Part shown: positions 21,341 through 31,559 of the stretch, in pieces | Numbering within the stretch: position 1 is the stretch's first letter | How the letters are laid out: every line of letters starts with the position of its first letter | Origin: Acanthosepion pharaonis | Taxonomy: Eukaryota; Mollusca; Cephalopoda; Sepiida; Sepiidae | Reading direction: 5' to 3' | DNA length: 64,000 nt | NCBI GenBank assembly: GCA_903632075.3 | Contig: CAHIKZ030001197.1 | Span: 503,501-567,500 of the forward strand | Position numbers and translations under genes: made by a program | The notes under the pieces: generated by a model | What the model was told of the DNA's origin: nothing | The model's input: the letters and a program-made list of their open reading frames with translations, nothing else | Databases searched by the model: none

Positions 21341-21457
21341 GCCTTATTGGTGGGGGGTGGGTTTTATTCTTCTGCAGAGGTGCAGTCGGCGTATTTGGAA
21401 GCATCTTACAACTAGTTGTGCTTTAACAGTAAAAAGTATATCTGTCTATATTTCTGA

Positions 21458-23007
21458 TGTGACACTATTTAGGGTTGCGGAAAAAAAGAGAAAAGGCGAG
21501 AATCAAATTAGGTGATAAGAAGCTATCACGAAAAGACACTGAGCGATGTTATTTTTTCTAACAAAGAAAAGTGGTAAAGATTTTATTTTCATTAGCGAAG
21601 AAAGTAAGATCTAGGTTCTGCCGGGTTTAATTTGATTTATGACGACGCACCGAATAAAAGATAGCCGTCTACCCATGGCGATAATGAAAATTTCAAATCG
21701 GTCAAGTGGCCTACAAGACAGAATGCTAAGAGATAATATTGGTCAGGTTGCGCGCTGGCGGAGAGAGATATCATCTGGACCACCCGCAGAGTACAAGGAA
21801 GGAAAGATTAAACCTTTAACTATCTGCGGAAATATCATTTGAGAAGAGCACCTGTTTTGTGTCGGAGCTGGCCATGATAGAAAAATTATTTTATCGGAAC
21901 GGATAATTGGCACCAGGGTGCAAAGTCGCCAGATGACCACCCACTTGATGCTGGCGAAAATCTCGATTGACGAACTCCAGGCGGCATTCGGTTAAGATAA
22001 GAGTCGTAAGGGTTTGTTGTCGGGAAGAAGAAAAGAAAGAAAAGAAAAAAAAGGGAAGATAATTTTTTTCTTTGAGCAAGATTTTTAAACCGAGGCCAGT
22101 CTAGCCACACCCACGCTGCTGGGCGTCCATTGGCTGAATGGTGGCGTGAGCGGTAGGCGAAGGTAATCATGTGAAGAAGGAGGGGAGGATTGGTATGAGA
22201 TACCAACATGAGAAAGGAAGTATTTGGGAGGACGATTCCCTTAAACTAGAATTAATGACTTCCAAAAATGGAAATTGATAAATTTTCCTGACTGAAAACA
22301 AAGAAAACCCTTAATGCGGATTTAGAATTATCAAGGAACCTCAAACCCCGACAAGCCCACCCCGGTTTTGGTCGGCGTCCTTATAAGCAGAGTCGCAGCG
22401 AGTGGACGGCAGTTTTGCAGTTGGGGTTAGACAGACAGGCAAGCAGTTGCAGTTGAGCTGTGAGCTCTGAGACCCGCCTCGCAGAAAGCTGACTGAGATC
22501 CACGCAATCACGACCTCAACTTCTATCCAAGAACAATTTATTTTTGAAGAACGACTTAGACTCACACAACCAAAACAAGTTTTACGAATATCGCCTGAAG
22601 ATACACTAAAAACCAGCTTCTTAAAAAAAAAAACAACTTAAGATGTTAAGACTCGCCTAACAAACACAAAGTGTCACGAATCCATATAAGCGGGTTGGTA
22701 GAAAGACGCAGTACTGTATTCAGCAACCAGATATAAAATATTGTTATTCCTTTTTAACACATTTGAACTTTTCGAGTTATTACATTATTTCCTTTTACAT
22801 ATACTTGTGCGGTATTGCCCTTGTTCGGACTCGACTTGCATTACGGCCCGGCGACTGATTGATTTCGTCTACCTAAGATCAAATCACAACGTGGGTAGGT
22901 TAGGCTAGAAATCAAAGCAGTTACTTCGGTAACCAGACGTTAGAAGCGAGCTGATAGCGAATCTAATCAGATTCCCATCCGAATTAGCAAAAGGTTAGAA
23001 CGTCACA
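21458..23007 (+). mobile_element. Candidate long LTR (~1.55 kb) of an LTR retrotransposon
   Basis: The 3' edge is well supported: GTCACA at 23002-23007 is followed after TT by a primer-binding-site-like TGGTGCCGCGACC. The proposed 5' edge is TGTGAC at 21458, the inverted complement of GTCACA. A TATA-like CTTATAAGC lies at about 22380. No second LTR or coding region follows, because the internal part is cut within ~170 bp by a SINE. The 5' boundary is less certain than the 3' one. ORFs inside are short and unconvincing. Confidence 0.5.
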
Positions 23008-23009
23008 TT

Positions 23010-23180
23010 TGGTGCCGCGACCAATACCAAGTCACATTGGTCGTCACAGGACAGGATAGGACGGCAACGGCGCGGAGACAGACGGGGTGACGTCACAATT
23101 GGCGCCGCGACCAGGACAGCACGGCGGGCGCGGCCAGGCAGACGTCACGATTGGCGCAGCGACCCCGGGGTGACGTCGCA
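23010..23180 (+). promoter_or_regulatory. Primer-binding site and two diverged repeats of it
   Basis: TTGGTGCCGCGACCA at 23009-23023, TTGGCGCCGCGACCAGG near 23098, and TTGGCGCAGCGACCCC near 23150, each preceded by GTCAC-TT. A PBS starts with TGG because it pairs with a tRNA 3' CCA end, and the three variants share CGCGACC-type sequence. Only the first is in the normal place beside the LTR. Confidence 0.55.
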
Positions 23181-23189
23181 CTGAGATGA

Positions 23190-23430
23190 GGCATTGTAAA
23201 TATTTACACTATTTAAATTGTCTGGACTGTTGTCCTCATTTTTATTGCCATATTCACAAATGGATAAAAGCGTTTGTTGGATCCAGTGATTTGACCCAAA
23301 GAGATGCAAGTTCAATACCTGGCTAATGCAATGGTGAACCAGAACTTGCAGAGTTGAGTAAAAGGATGATAACTGAGACAATTATATTGATATTTATACC
23401 ATTTACATTGTTCGGACTGTTGTGAAAAGT
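23190..23430. mobile_element. tRNA-derived SINE relic (family S1)
   Basis: Contains AAATGGATAAAAGCG (A-box region) and GCAAGTTCAATACCTGG (B-box region), flanked on both sides by CATTATTCGGACTGTTGT-like ends. Same family as 27290-27790, 37245-37660 and 41675-41975. Confidence 0.6.
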
Positions 23431-23450
23431 ATATAAAATATAATCTAGAG

Positions 23451-23452
<2 letters not shown>

Positions 23453-23501
<49 letters not shown>
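23453..23501. repeat. (TA)n microsatellite
   Basis: About 24 TA units. Confidence 0.95.
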
Positions 23502-23506
<5 letters not shown>

Positions 23507-23999
23507 GTTTGTTTAAGTCAATGAAATTTCATGTTGATTATTTTTTTCGCAATTTCTAATATTTTTTGATTTCCAGTTTGTATTTGTAAATATATTTTCC
23601 CATGTTTAAGTACATTCCGGTCCGAATTTGTATATACATTTTCCTGTGTCTAAACACTTTACTTTCCGTATTTGTAAATATATTTTTTTCTGTCTTAACA
23701 CTTTCGTATAACGTTAACTATTTTTAAAGATTTTTTGTCTTTTGTCCTTTAGTCAGTCTATTTTTTTTTATTCTTTAATTATCGCGTTGGCTTTTATCGC
23801 GTGAAAGTTCGTGTCTTCAAATTTTATTTAAATGAAACATACTTAACATGTTGGCCCCAATGTTTGATGTAATTTTGTTGATCTTGATTGCTTGCTTTTT
23901 ATGCACAGTGCCTAGAGCAATTGTGTTCACTTTTTGCAGTTTATGTGGTATACCAACTTTGTGTAGTTAAGAATTTATCTAATTTCGTGTTATGACTTT

Positions 24000-24001
<2 letters not shown>
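23502..24001. other. Unassigned sequence
   Basis: T-rich with repeated ATATATTTTCC-like strings near 23590-23690. No gene seen. Confidence 0.4.

Positions 24002-24058
<57 letters not shown>
24002..24058. repeat. (TA)n microsatellite
   Basis: About 28 TA units. Confidence 0.95.
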
Positions 24059-24061
<3 letters not shown>

Positions 24062-24085
24062 TCCATCAACTTGTTAAAGAGTTCC

Positions 24086-24128
24086 GTTCCTACGATAAGT
24101 CGTGACACGATTTTCCGTCTAAGTAGGA
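24086..24128. other. Nested hairpin
   Basis: GTTCCTAC pairs with GTAGGAAC, and inside lies TCGTG-A-CACGA. Structure seen directly; role unknown. Confidence 0.5.
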
Positions 24129-24444
24129 ACATACCCGTGAATTTTCGTCAGTAACTACGTATTTCATTTACTTATACTAACGCAATAGTGAAGTAATAAT
24201 CTGGGTCATAACAACACATTTCTATGACATGTTAACACAATTAAGACTAAAGAACACATGGGTGACATAAATATTATACATTTATTTAAAAGAAATGAAA
24301 ATGATATATATAATGAAATTGTTTTCAGATGCTTGTATATTTATTGCCAGTGATGTCATTGATTCTCGGGAGATGAGATGACGAAACGTGTGATCTTGTC
24401 TATCTTGAAGTACTCAGACGCAGCAACTCATCTGGTGAAGAAAG

Positions 24445-24579
24445 GAAAACAAACGTACTCTTCCACTGCACAGTTTGCGTCGTATCTACGAGGCAAATGG
24501 CATAAGTCGAAACAAGACTAATAGAGATTGCGTCGTAACACGAATCTTCGTACGTCAAGACTGTCATAACTTGGAGATT

Positions 24580-24580
<1 letters not shown>
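24445..24580 (+). repeat. Repeat family C, copy 2
   Basis: Diverged direct copy of 19430-19565 (AAACAAACGTACTCTT, GTCGTATCTACGAGGC, CATAAGTCGAAAC, TAACACGAATCTTCGTACG). Confidence 0.65.

Positions 24581-24582
<2 letters not shown>

Positions 24583-24623
<41 letters not shown>
24583..24623. repeat. (TA)n microsatellite
   Basis: About 20 TA units between family C and an inverted hammerhead-like repeat. Confidence 0.95.
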
Positions 24624-24626
<3 letters not shown>

Positions 24627-24694
24627 GAAAAAATATACGGAAAAAACACAAAAAAAATCCTAATATTCAATTATGCTGTTTTAATGTTAATATA

Positions 24695-24740
24695 ATGTCA
24701 ATGTCGGACGTTTCGGTCTAGTAGACCATCTTCAGGACAT
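24695..24740 (-). ncRNA. Hammerhead ribozyme-like motif (left inverted copy)
   Basis: Minus strand: ATGTC, CTGAAGA, extra T, GGTCT-ACT-AGACC hairpin, GAA, ACGTC...GACAT as an imperfect stem III (one mismatch), T as cleavage nucleotide, then GACAT, which pairs with the first ATGTC as stem I. Core boxes fit CUGANGA and GAA. Confidence 0.5.
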
Positions 24741-25095
24741 ATTCATAAAACGTATTCCAAAAATAGAGTATTTTGAATGAAAAATGAAAAGAATTTTATT
24801 TTAATCTAAAACTTATATGTACGTTTGTCGAGCATAGAAAAGGGCAAATATTAAAGAAGCCGGGTCTACTATTCACCGTGCGCGAGATAGACATTATGCT
24901 TGCCTCATAAATCCGTCTAAGATTTTAGGAATACGTTTTCACAACATCGCCGACGTGACGCCGACGTGATCATATTGAAACGGAACGCTGATCTTGAAAA
25001 ATTTCAGTTATCTGTTTTGATTAGTCTTACCCTTATGTCCATCGTCTTTTTATGTTGAATTAAATATAGTCTAATGTTAATTATGTTTTATGAAT

Positions 25096-25141
25096 ATGTC
25101 CTGAAGATGGTCTACTAGACCGAAACGTCCGATGTTGACAT
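25096..25141 (+). ncRNA. Hammerhead ribozyme-like motif (right inverted copy)
   Basis: ATGTC (25096-25100) pairs with GACAT (25137-25141) as stem I. The core is CTGAAGA (25101-25107), then an extra T, then stem II GGTCT/AGACC with an ACT loop, then GAA (25122-25124). Stem III is ACG/TGT (A-U, C-G, G-U) with a 5-nt loop. U16.1 is 25135 and the cleavage nucleotide is T25136. All stems abut the core exactly as in a type-I hammerhead. Confidence 0.6.
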
Positions 25142-25242
25142 TTTATTAACATTAAAACAGCATAATTGCATATTAGGATTTTTGTTTGTGTGTTTTCCGT
25201 ATATTTTTCTTTCATACTGTTGGATCTATATCTATATATTTG

Positions 25243-25243
<1 letters not shown>

Positions 25244-25303
<60 letters not shown>
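25244..25303. repeat. (TA)n microsatellite
   Basis: About 29 TA units. Confidence 0.95.
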
Positions 25304-25307
<4 letters not shown>

Positions 25308-25421
25308 TATTTAAGTTATGAAGAACTTGGTAAACTGAATTGGTAAATCCAAGGAGGATAAAATCCTGAGAGCTCAATGTGAAGAACAGAGCTAATATTT
25401 AATGAAAAACAGACCACTTTT

Positions 25422-25449
25422 TATACCTTATATCTTCTACAAACACACA

Positions 25450-25497
<48 letters not shown>

Positions 25498-25651
25498 AAA
25501 AACAGACCACTTTAAAAGGTCCAACAATTAAAATAATTTTTTTTTTTTTTCATTCGGATCAAGTGATAACACTTGATGATCCGAAATCCTAAAAAAGGAT
25601 TTTGGTGAAATAAATTATTGTAATGAAACCTTAAAGTGGTTTGGTTTTTTC

Positions 25652-25706
<55 letters not shown>

Positions 25707-25734
25707 TGTGTGTTTGTAGAAGATATAAGGTATA
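25422..25734. mobile_element. Inverted-repeat element (MITE-like) with TA arrays inside both arms
   Basis: Arms 25422-25520 and 25628-25734 are inverted: TATACCTTATATCTTCTAC, CACACACACTATATA, (TA)n and AACAGACCACTTTAA each have their complements in the other arm. The ~107-bp loop holds a further hairpin (GGATCAAGTG against CACTTGATGATCC) and AATCCT/AGGATT. No ORF. Classed as MITE-like by structure only. Confidence 0.7.
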
Positions 25735-25739
25735 CAAAG

Positions 25740-26619
25740 ATATTTGGTTGTCAGACATAACATATGCGACGAAGAATAAGTGACGAAATAAACATTTTAG
25801 TAGATTAAATTATAACTGCCCCATCTTCGTATAAAACTGAGATATAACACATTCAGAAACTCACTTGAAAGTACAAATTTAACTTGACTACTAAGATTTA
25901 TAACAACCCATGACGATATAGAAATAACTTCCGATCCCAGATTTAGTAGACGTGTAACTCTTGACAACGCCGGACTAACTGTATCGAATGAATCAAATAC
26001 TAACGGTAAAATCCGGCAATGTCACATTAAATTAGAAATATAAGATATGCGTTGTATGTTAACATCGCTGCTTTCCATTAAGTGATGTGGCGGTAATATG
26101 AATTAAGTATTAAGCAAGATTAATCTGAAACATATTATTCTGGCGTCGTTTTAAACTGACAAGATTTTTTTTCTGTAGATATTGACCATTGTATTTAAAG
26201 TTCGTATTTGCTTGATTCGAGATGAAAAGTTGGAAATCTTACTAATTATTTCAGGTAAAATTTTACTTTCCAAATTACAGTTTATAACTAGAGTTCTGGA
26301 GTGTTCTAATATTCTTGCCAAATAAATTAAAACTGCTGAGCAGTTTAAACAGTTCCTTGAGTGAAACTAAAAGAAAAGACAACTCCAGGAAGCTTAGGAT
26401 AAACGTTAATTTTATATTTTATTTTATTGCCTACTTAACGATTACTACAACACCAGAAAATATTAAAATATCAATTACTTTTCCCAATATCCTGTGATTT
26501 ACTACGATTATGTTTTTCGATTCATTATTGCAACAGACTTGTCATGTAAAAATTTCATTCTAAGATTTCAATAATATTAAATGAATGAACTTAAATTATT
26601 TTAATGCAGCTATAGTATT
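25740..26619. other. Unassigned AT-rich sequence
   Basis: A 60-codon frame at 26315-26497 has no motif. No repeat family recognised. Confidence 0.4.
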
Positions 26620-26930
26620 GCGGGCCATTGTTAAAGCATTTATGACGTGGCTTTTCAAACACCCAATTTAAAATATTATAGATATATACGTTAGTTTTTA
26701 TTTTTCTTTGTACTGAGTATTATGTTTGTTTGTATAGGAAAAATGTAATAAGAATAAAGGTTTTATTTTTAAAAAATGAATTAAAAAGCCAGTATTTAAA
26801 ACAAAAAATAATTTGTAAGCTTCAAAAATTAAAATATTCAAGACTACGTTTCATTATGAGCTTTTAAATCAATATATAATCAACTATTGAATTATCTTTA
26901 CATTCCAAGCAATAGACAAGGTTTATTGGG
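26620..26930 (+). repeat. Diverged dispersed repeat, copy 1
   Basis: Parallels 28255-28570 in order: CATTGTTAAAGCATT, TTTAAAATATTATAGATATAT, AGCCAGTATTTAAAA, AATATATAATCAAC, ACATTCCAA. Family unknown. Confidence 0.55.
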
Positions 26931-27289
26931 ATCTATGCATACGTTTCTATCACAGTTATTACAAACAGTTTTTAGTTGATGATCGCATGTTTGTAATTCA
27001 CACAAATATGACTAAAACCAGTAAATACTTGTATTTGGTTGTTCGGAAAATGATATCTGATTTTAGAATCAATTTTTATTATTGAATTAACGTTTTTAAA
27101 CAGTATTTAAATCATTCAAAATAGAAATACTTAACATCTATATCTTTCTACCGTCGATTTTCAAGTTGGTTTCTGCCTTTACGATGAAACTCTAAAGGTT
27201 TGGATGTCAACAAATCTTTGAAAGTAGTTTCTGCAACTTCTTTGCAACTGAATATCTTTTGGTTTAAGAAACTGTCAAGATCTGTCTAT

Positions 27290-27790
27290 ATTTCTTAGAT
27301 GAGGTATTATGTACACTATTTACATTATTCGGACTATTATGCTCATCTTTGCCATCATATTTATCACAACGTTTCGGCCGTTTTACACTCCGACCTTCTT
27401 CAGGTGGTTGGAATGTCGAACTGAACCATTCTCCACTGCCTTAACAAGGTATTGAACTCACAACTCTTTGGGCCCTATCACCAAATCTAACCAACGCCTT
27501 TATCCACTGTGCCATGTGTCCTTAAGGAGGAGTTGTGTGTTCAATACCTGGTTAAGGCAGTGGAGAACTAGGTGAGGTGAATTAACAGGGGGTAGCTGCT
27601 AACTGACATCCATTAGACATGGCACGTGGAACTAGAACAGTCTACCCCAGTGAGCGAAATAAAGGGTTCAGTTCGACATTTCAACCAACTGAAGAAGTCC
27701 GGAGCGTACAATGGTCGAAACGTTGTGTTAAATATGGCAACAAAGATGAGGACCATAGTCCGAATAATGTAAATAGTGAACTGTCAAGAT
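27290..27790. mobile_element. Palindromic head-to-head dimer of SINE family S1
   Basis: Left arm minus (ACTATTTACATTATTCGGAC ... AACGTTTCGGCC ... GGTATTGAACTCACAACTC, the B-box region, and TTTATCCACTGTGCCA, the A-box region). Right arm plus (GTTGTGTGTTCAATACCTGG ... CTGAAGAAGTCC ... GAAACGTTGTG ... TAGTCCGAATAATGTAAAT). The A box reads TGGCACAGTGG and the B box AGTTCAATACC. The arms carry a CTGAAGA...GAAAC string, but here no stem I forms. Confidence 0.7.
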
Positions 27791-27959
27791 GCTTGAAAAA
27801 GTGGGTGTTAGTGTGCATGAGATCATGGGAATATGGTGAGTGTAGCAAAGTTTCGTATACCAGGTCAGTGAAATTCTGCAGTGTCAACGTCTGGTAGAGC
27901 ACTGACATAAAACTTGACCTTTGAAATTTTCCTTCCTGGGATTGTAATAATATTAAAGG

Positions 27960-28205
27960 AATAAAGGATATTTGCCAACTGCCCCACGCAGTCAGATGTG
28001 GCACAAGACCAAATTTAATGTGGGGTATCCGAGCCCGTAGTCTCGGGCAAAAATTCCCCGTAGACCCTGGAAAAAATGGGGTCGGGTAGCTGTCTACCAC
28101 TCCAGACGAAACTCTGCTTTTCGGCATAGCCTCGTCTGGGTTCCTCTCCGCCTTCGGGCAGAGAGTTCGACTAGCTAAGCCGGAGACGAATCTCCAACTA
28201 CTTGC
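27960..28205 (-). repeat. Family B element, minus orientation
   Basis: Contains AAAAATTCCCCGTAGACCC, GGGGTCGGGTAGCTG, CATAGCCTCGTCTGG, CTCTCCGCCTTCGGGC and GACGAATCTCCAACT, the reverse complement of the order at 3990-4245. Confidence 0.6.
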
Positions 28206-28254
28206 CGAAGCAAAAGGAATAAAGTCATAAATTATTTCAATCCACCGGTGATAT

Positions 28255-28570
28255 CACGGGGAATTGTCAAAGCATTATTGCCGAGCGGGTTTTCAAGTAC
28301 GTCATTTAAAATATTATAGATATATAATTCATAGCTGTAAGTGTTATATATTGAATTGTGTACTATTTCTATTTTCTTTAGTGTAAATAAAATGAAAGGT
28401 ACTATTTTATTCAAATAAATATGTATTAAAAGGCCAGTATTTAAAAAAAGTTTAAATTTCAAAAAGTAAAATACGCAAAATACATTCAATTTTATTTTCA
28501 TTATCACCTTTTAAAACAATATATAATCAACCTGATACCACATCAACTGTTTTTTCACATTCCAAATAAT
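28255..28570 (+). repeat. Diverged dispersed repeat, copy 2
   Basis: See 26620-26930. Same box order and same orientation, spaced about 1.6 kb away. Confidence 0.55.
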
Positions 28571-28750
28571 GAAAAAATTTACTGTGTTCTGTTTGTCAAT
28601 CTCACAAATATTAGGACTTAAACTAGAAACGCCTTGTTGTTACTTAACAGAGATATTTGGAAAGCTACTTGACTGATCATGAAAGTTTGACTCGCCGCTT
28701 GCTAAATATTAAAGAATAAAGATTTTGTGCACAGTCCAAATACCGCGCAG

Positions 28751-29240
28751 TACTTAATCCTGGGTATGACGATAAATTACATCCGGTAGCAAGGCCTCTG
28801 ATCGGGAGGGTAAGTTTTGAGGTGCGTGGAACCACCTCTTAATTGCTGTTGTTCGCAGGTCCACCCCAACCCAAGAGGGTAGCACCTGTTAGAATCCTAG
28901 AAATGGGGAGAGAGTGAACACACAAACAAAAACAAAGCACTATGAAAGTATAAAAATACTTTTTTATAGTAATGTTGTGTAGGAACCTACCATCCCTCTT
29001 GAAGATGAACTCGTCTACAAACAAGGATGTTAAATAGTGACATGTCAAAAGGCAGTGTAGGAGAAGTTCTGAGCTGAGTTAGTTTTAGACTACTCAGGCG
29101 ATTTCTGTACCAACTTACCAACCGAATAAACCCCATTTTATTGTTACATGTTATTTGGCGTTTGTCTTTATTAACCCCAAATTAACATCATAACAAGTAA
29201 AAATAATAGTAATACATTTTTATATAATAAAATTACCGAC
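28751..29240 (-). repeat. Repeat family A, minus copy, split by solo LTR
   Basis: Begins with TGGGTATGACGATAAA, then CAAGGCCTCTGATC, GGAACCACCTCTTAATTGC, and ACTATGAAAGTATAAAAATA. It is interrupted at 28972 and resumes at 29196 with the AATAATAGTAATACATTTTT part. Confidence 0.75.
28973..29195 (+). mobile_element. Solo LTR (223 bp) with 5-bp target duplication
   Basis: Begins TGTTGTGTAGG and ends CATAACA. It is flanked by AGTAA at 28968-28972 and AGTAA at 29196-29200. A polyadenylation signal AATAAA near 29125 supports plus orientation. The insertion sits in repeat family A. No internal region remains. Confidence 0.85.
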
Positions 29241-29244
29241 AATA

Positions 29245-30065
29245 CCTATTTACAGTAGAAGGCAGACAATTCAGCTCAAATATATATTTAGTTGAAGCCA
29301 TAAAATTGTGTTCAAAATATTTAGATTTCGTCATTAAATAACTCTGAGAGGTGTTGATATGCCGCTAAACTAGATCATCGAGCCAACCGCAGGGTACTAA
29401 CGGTGTGTGTGTGTGAAAAAGGCAACAAAATTATTCTCCTTTCCCCAATTTAATGAAGATTATCGAACTAAGTTTTGCGTTGTTACAATCACGTTTTGAT
29501 TGTTTTATACTGTGAACTTCTTCAGGTGTAGAATTTATAAGGAAAAAGTGAATTTTTGTTTCTGCAGCAATATTAGGCAATAAACCTGTAGAAAAAAATG
29601 TGGAATGGATCGGCCGAAATAACAATAAGACTAACACAAAGAATAGTTTCAGTCGTTCAAATTATCTTCTAATGTTAATGTCTTCTCGAAATTAGAGCTG
29701 GTAAGTGTTTTAACAGACAACTGAAAATGTGACAATCGTTAGAAACAAAGAAAAGAATTCTGAAGTTCAATACTTTTTTTTTAAACGTTTCACCCCAAGC
29801 AAGACATTCAATTTCCCCTTTTTTTCTGATTTTTCTTTCGAAACGGGATTTCTAACTAGATCATCAAATAGGTTAGAATGATTAGGACAAAATGTGTTAC
29901 TATGGGCAAACACACTGACGAGTAGGGGGAGAAAAAAATACAATAAAATAGAATAAAATTTAAGAGTTAAAAAAATAAAATAAAATAAAGAATTAAAGAA
30001 AATCGAAAAAAGATTAAAATGAGATTTCGGTAGAGCGAAATTATAATAGCATTTAACCTATATGT
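29245..30065. other. Mostly unassigned; LINE tail fragment near 29790
   Basis: ACGTTTCACCCCAAGCAAG at 29786-29804 is the reverse complement of the Jockey/CR1-like LINE 3' tail, so a minus-strand LINE end is present. 29930-30020 is purine-rich. Nothing else identified. Confidence 0.45.
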
Positions 30066-30460
30066 TTTTTTTTACGGTATATCAACCTCAATGGATTACT
30101 TAATGCCGACAAGATTTTTATGGCTCGTAATATTTTTTCCAAAAGTATATTTCTTGAAATATTTTCTTCCCTTCAAAAATGCATTGCTGGCAATATATTT
30201 TTTTCTTCAAAAATGTATTGCTGGTAATAATTTTTCATTAAAAAATTCATTGGTGGTATTAAAACCTATTTTTACACTTTGAGTGTTTTGGCCTAGTTTG
30301 GGGGTTAACTATTTACCCATAGTTGGGACCCTAACAGGTGCTACCAACCCGGGTTATGGCGGACCTGGAAACAGCAGCAATTAAGAATCCTCAAAACATC
30401 CTGAGTTGGACGGAGTTTATCGTCTTACCCAAGACGCGGATGTTGTTTATCGTCATACCC
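30066..30460 (+). repeat. Repeat family A, copy (plus)
   Basis: TTTACGGTATATCAACC, three ATTGCTGG-type units, TTTACACTTTGAGTG, GGGGTTAACTATTTACCC, and two terminal units with GTTTATCGTC. It ends directly against a LINE-C fragment. Confidence 0.8.
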
Positions 30461-30469
30461 GCAACATAT

Positions 30470-30790
30470 ATGGCAGTGAATGCTGGAAAGCTTACTCACT
30501 GATGAGGAGGATATTTGGGGCAATAGAAATGTGAAATGTGGCTTCCTAGAAAGTTGTTGAGAATACCTTGTATGGAACATGCGTGTAACGAGGAAGTTTT
30601 AATGAAAATAAGCGCAAAAAGAAAACGTGCTTAGAATGAGAGAGTTGAAAAATCTAAGACACGTAATATGGAAAGAGACCTTGGCGAATTTGACACTCAC
30701 AAGACATTGTCGGCAAGAGGAACAGGGAGAAACATCGAGTAAAGAGCTTGTGTAAATTGAATGCACAGCAGGGACGATTTTCTAAAAGTG
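30470..30790 (+). mobile_element. LINE-C RT C-terminal remnant
   Basis: Plus strand: GAATGCTGGAAAGC encodes the (S)ECW motif, followed by SLMRRIF-AIEM, then FLRKLLRI-WMEHACNEEVL across a frame change, MRELKNLRHVIWKETL and LTLTRHCR. This matches the LINE-C C-terminus up to its KRD block. Decayed. Confidence 0.65.
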
Positions 30791-30903
30791 GCCTAGATAT
30801 GGCACAAATCGCAAAGTATGAGGCACCCGGTGAGGCTCGAACTGACCTCTAAGTCGTAACTGACCTAGCGAGAGAGCTAACCATTACACTACGTCGAGGC
30901 GAC
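30777..30903 (-). mobile_element. tRNA-derived SINE (family S2), copy 1
   Basis: Minus strand: A box TAGTGTAATGGTTAGC and B box GGTCAGTTCGAGCCTC, then CGGGTGCCTCATACTTTGCG and GTGCCATATCTAGGCCA. The good B box and spacing mark a tRNA-derived promoter, and the extra body excludes a plain tRNA. Confidence 0.75.
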
Positions 30904-31011
30904 AAAAAGACTGGGAAGAATAGTAAGCAGACAAACAATACTTGGAACTACAAAGAATAGGAAGGTGTGGAGATCCATGATCACCTATATCAAGAAGGAT
31001 TAAAGCATATA

Positions 31012-31145
31012 GTGATTTTCCAAATGTAACTTAGATGTGGCACAACGCCAAACGTATGGGGCACCCAGTGAGGATCGAACTCACAACTCTGTCGTAATGA
31101 TTCTAGCGAGACAAGCTTGCTAACCATTACACCGTCCTGAGCACA
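31012..31145 (-). mobile_element. tRNA-derived SINE (family S2), copy 2
   Basis: Minus strand: GGTGTAATGGTTAGC (A box), GAGTTCGATCCTC (B box), then TGGGTGCCCCATACG and TGTGCCACATCTAAG. Same orientation as the copy at 30777, with an intact-looking B box. Confidence 0.8.
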
Positions 31146-31559
31146 TAAAATAATATAATTACCTAACTTTGACAACGTAGTTTCTTTTCTGTCTCTGCTG
31201 CGCGGGGTAATTTTTTATTTGCATATAGTAAATGCCAGAAAACATGACGGGGCATAGAATTGAATTTTATTATTCATAAGATGTAAAACGATATCATGTT
31301 TATTATTTATATGAGCCACCGTGGCGTTTCCGAAGCTATTGGCTTCCATATTGTTTTTATTATGAGGCGATATCATTTGATAAATGCAAGCATAAATATC
31401 CCTGGAGTGTAAATAATGATTTAATAAAAGAGATTTCTTTGAAATATTTTCTTTGTAGCAAAACGGAAACATGCACCCAAGGGAAGAAAAGAAAGAACGG
31501 ATTACTTTTCTAATCGGTCCTCCATCAAATCAGTAATCTTTTCAGAGGGTTAGAAGAAA

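Larger units (their letters stand above)
24624..25226. repeat. Inverted pair of hammerhead-bearing repeats
   Basis: 24624-24745 and 25080-25226 are inverted copies (ATACGGAAAA against TTTTCCGTAT; ATTATGCTGTTTTAATGTTAAT against ATTAACATTAAAACAG; CATATTCATAAAAC against GTTTTATGAATATG). They enclose about 335 bp of unassigned sequence. Each copy holds one hammerhead-like motif and abuts a (TA)n array on its outer side. Confidence 0.75.

Noticed and set aside
27360..27430. Further hammerhead motifs in SINE S1 (also 27690-27740 and 41745-41800)
   Set aside because: CTGAAGA and GAAAC with stem II are present, but the flanks do not form stem I and stem III is 2 bp at best.
30777..31145. Two true tRNA genes
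   Set aside because: A and B boxes are good, but acceptor stems do not close and a SINE body follows each.
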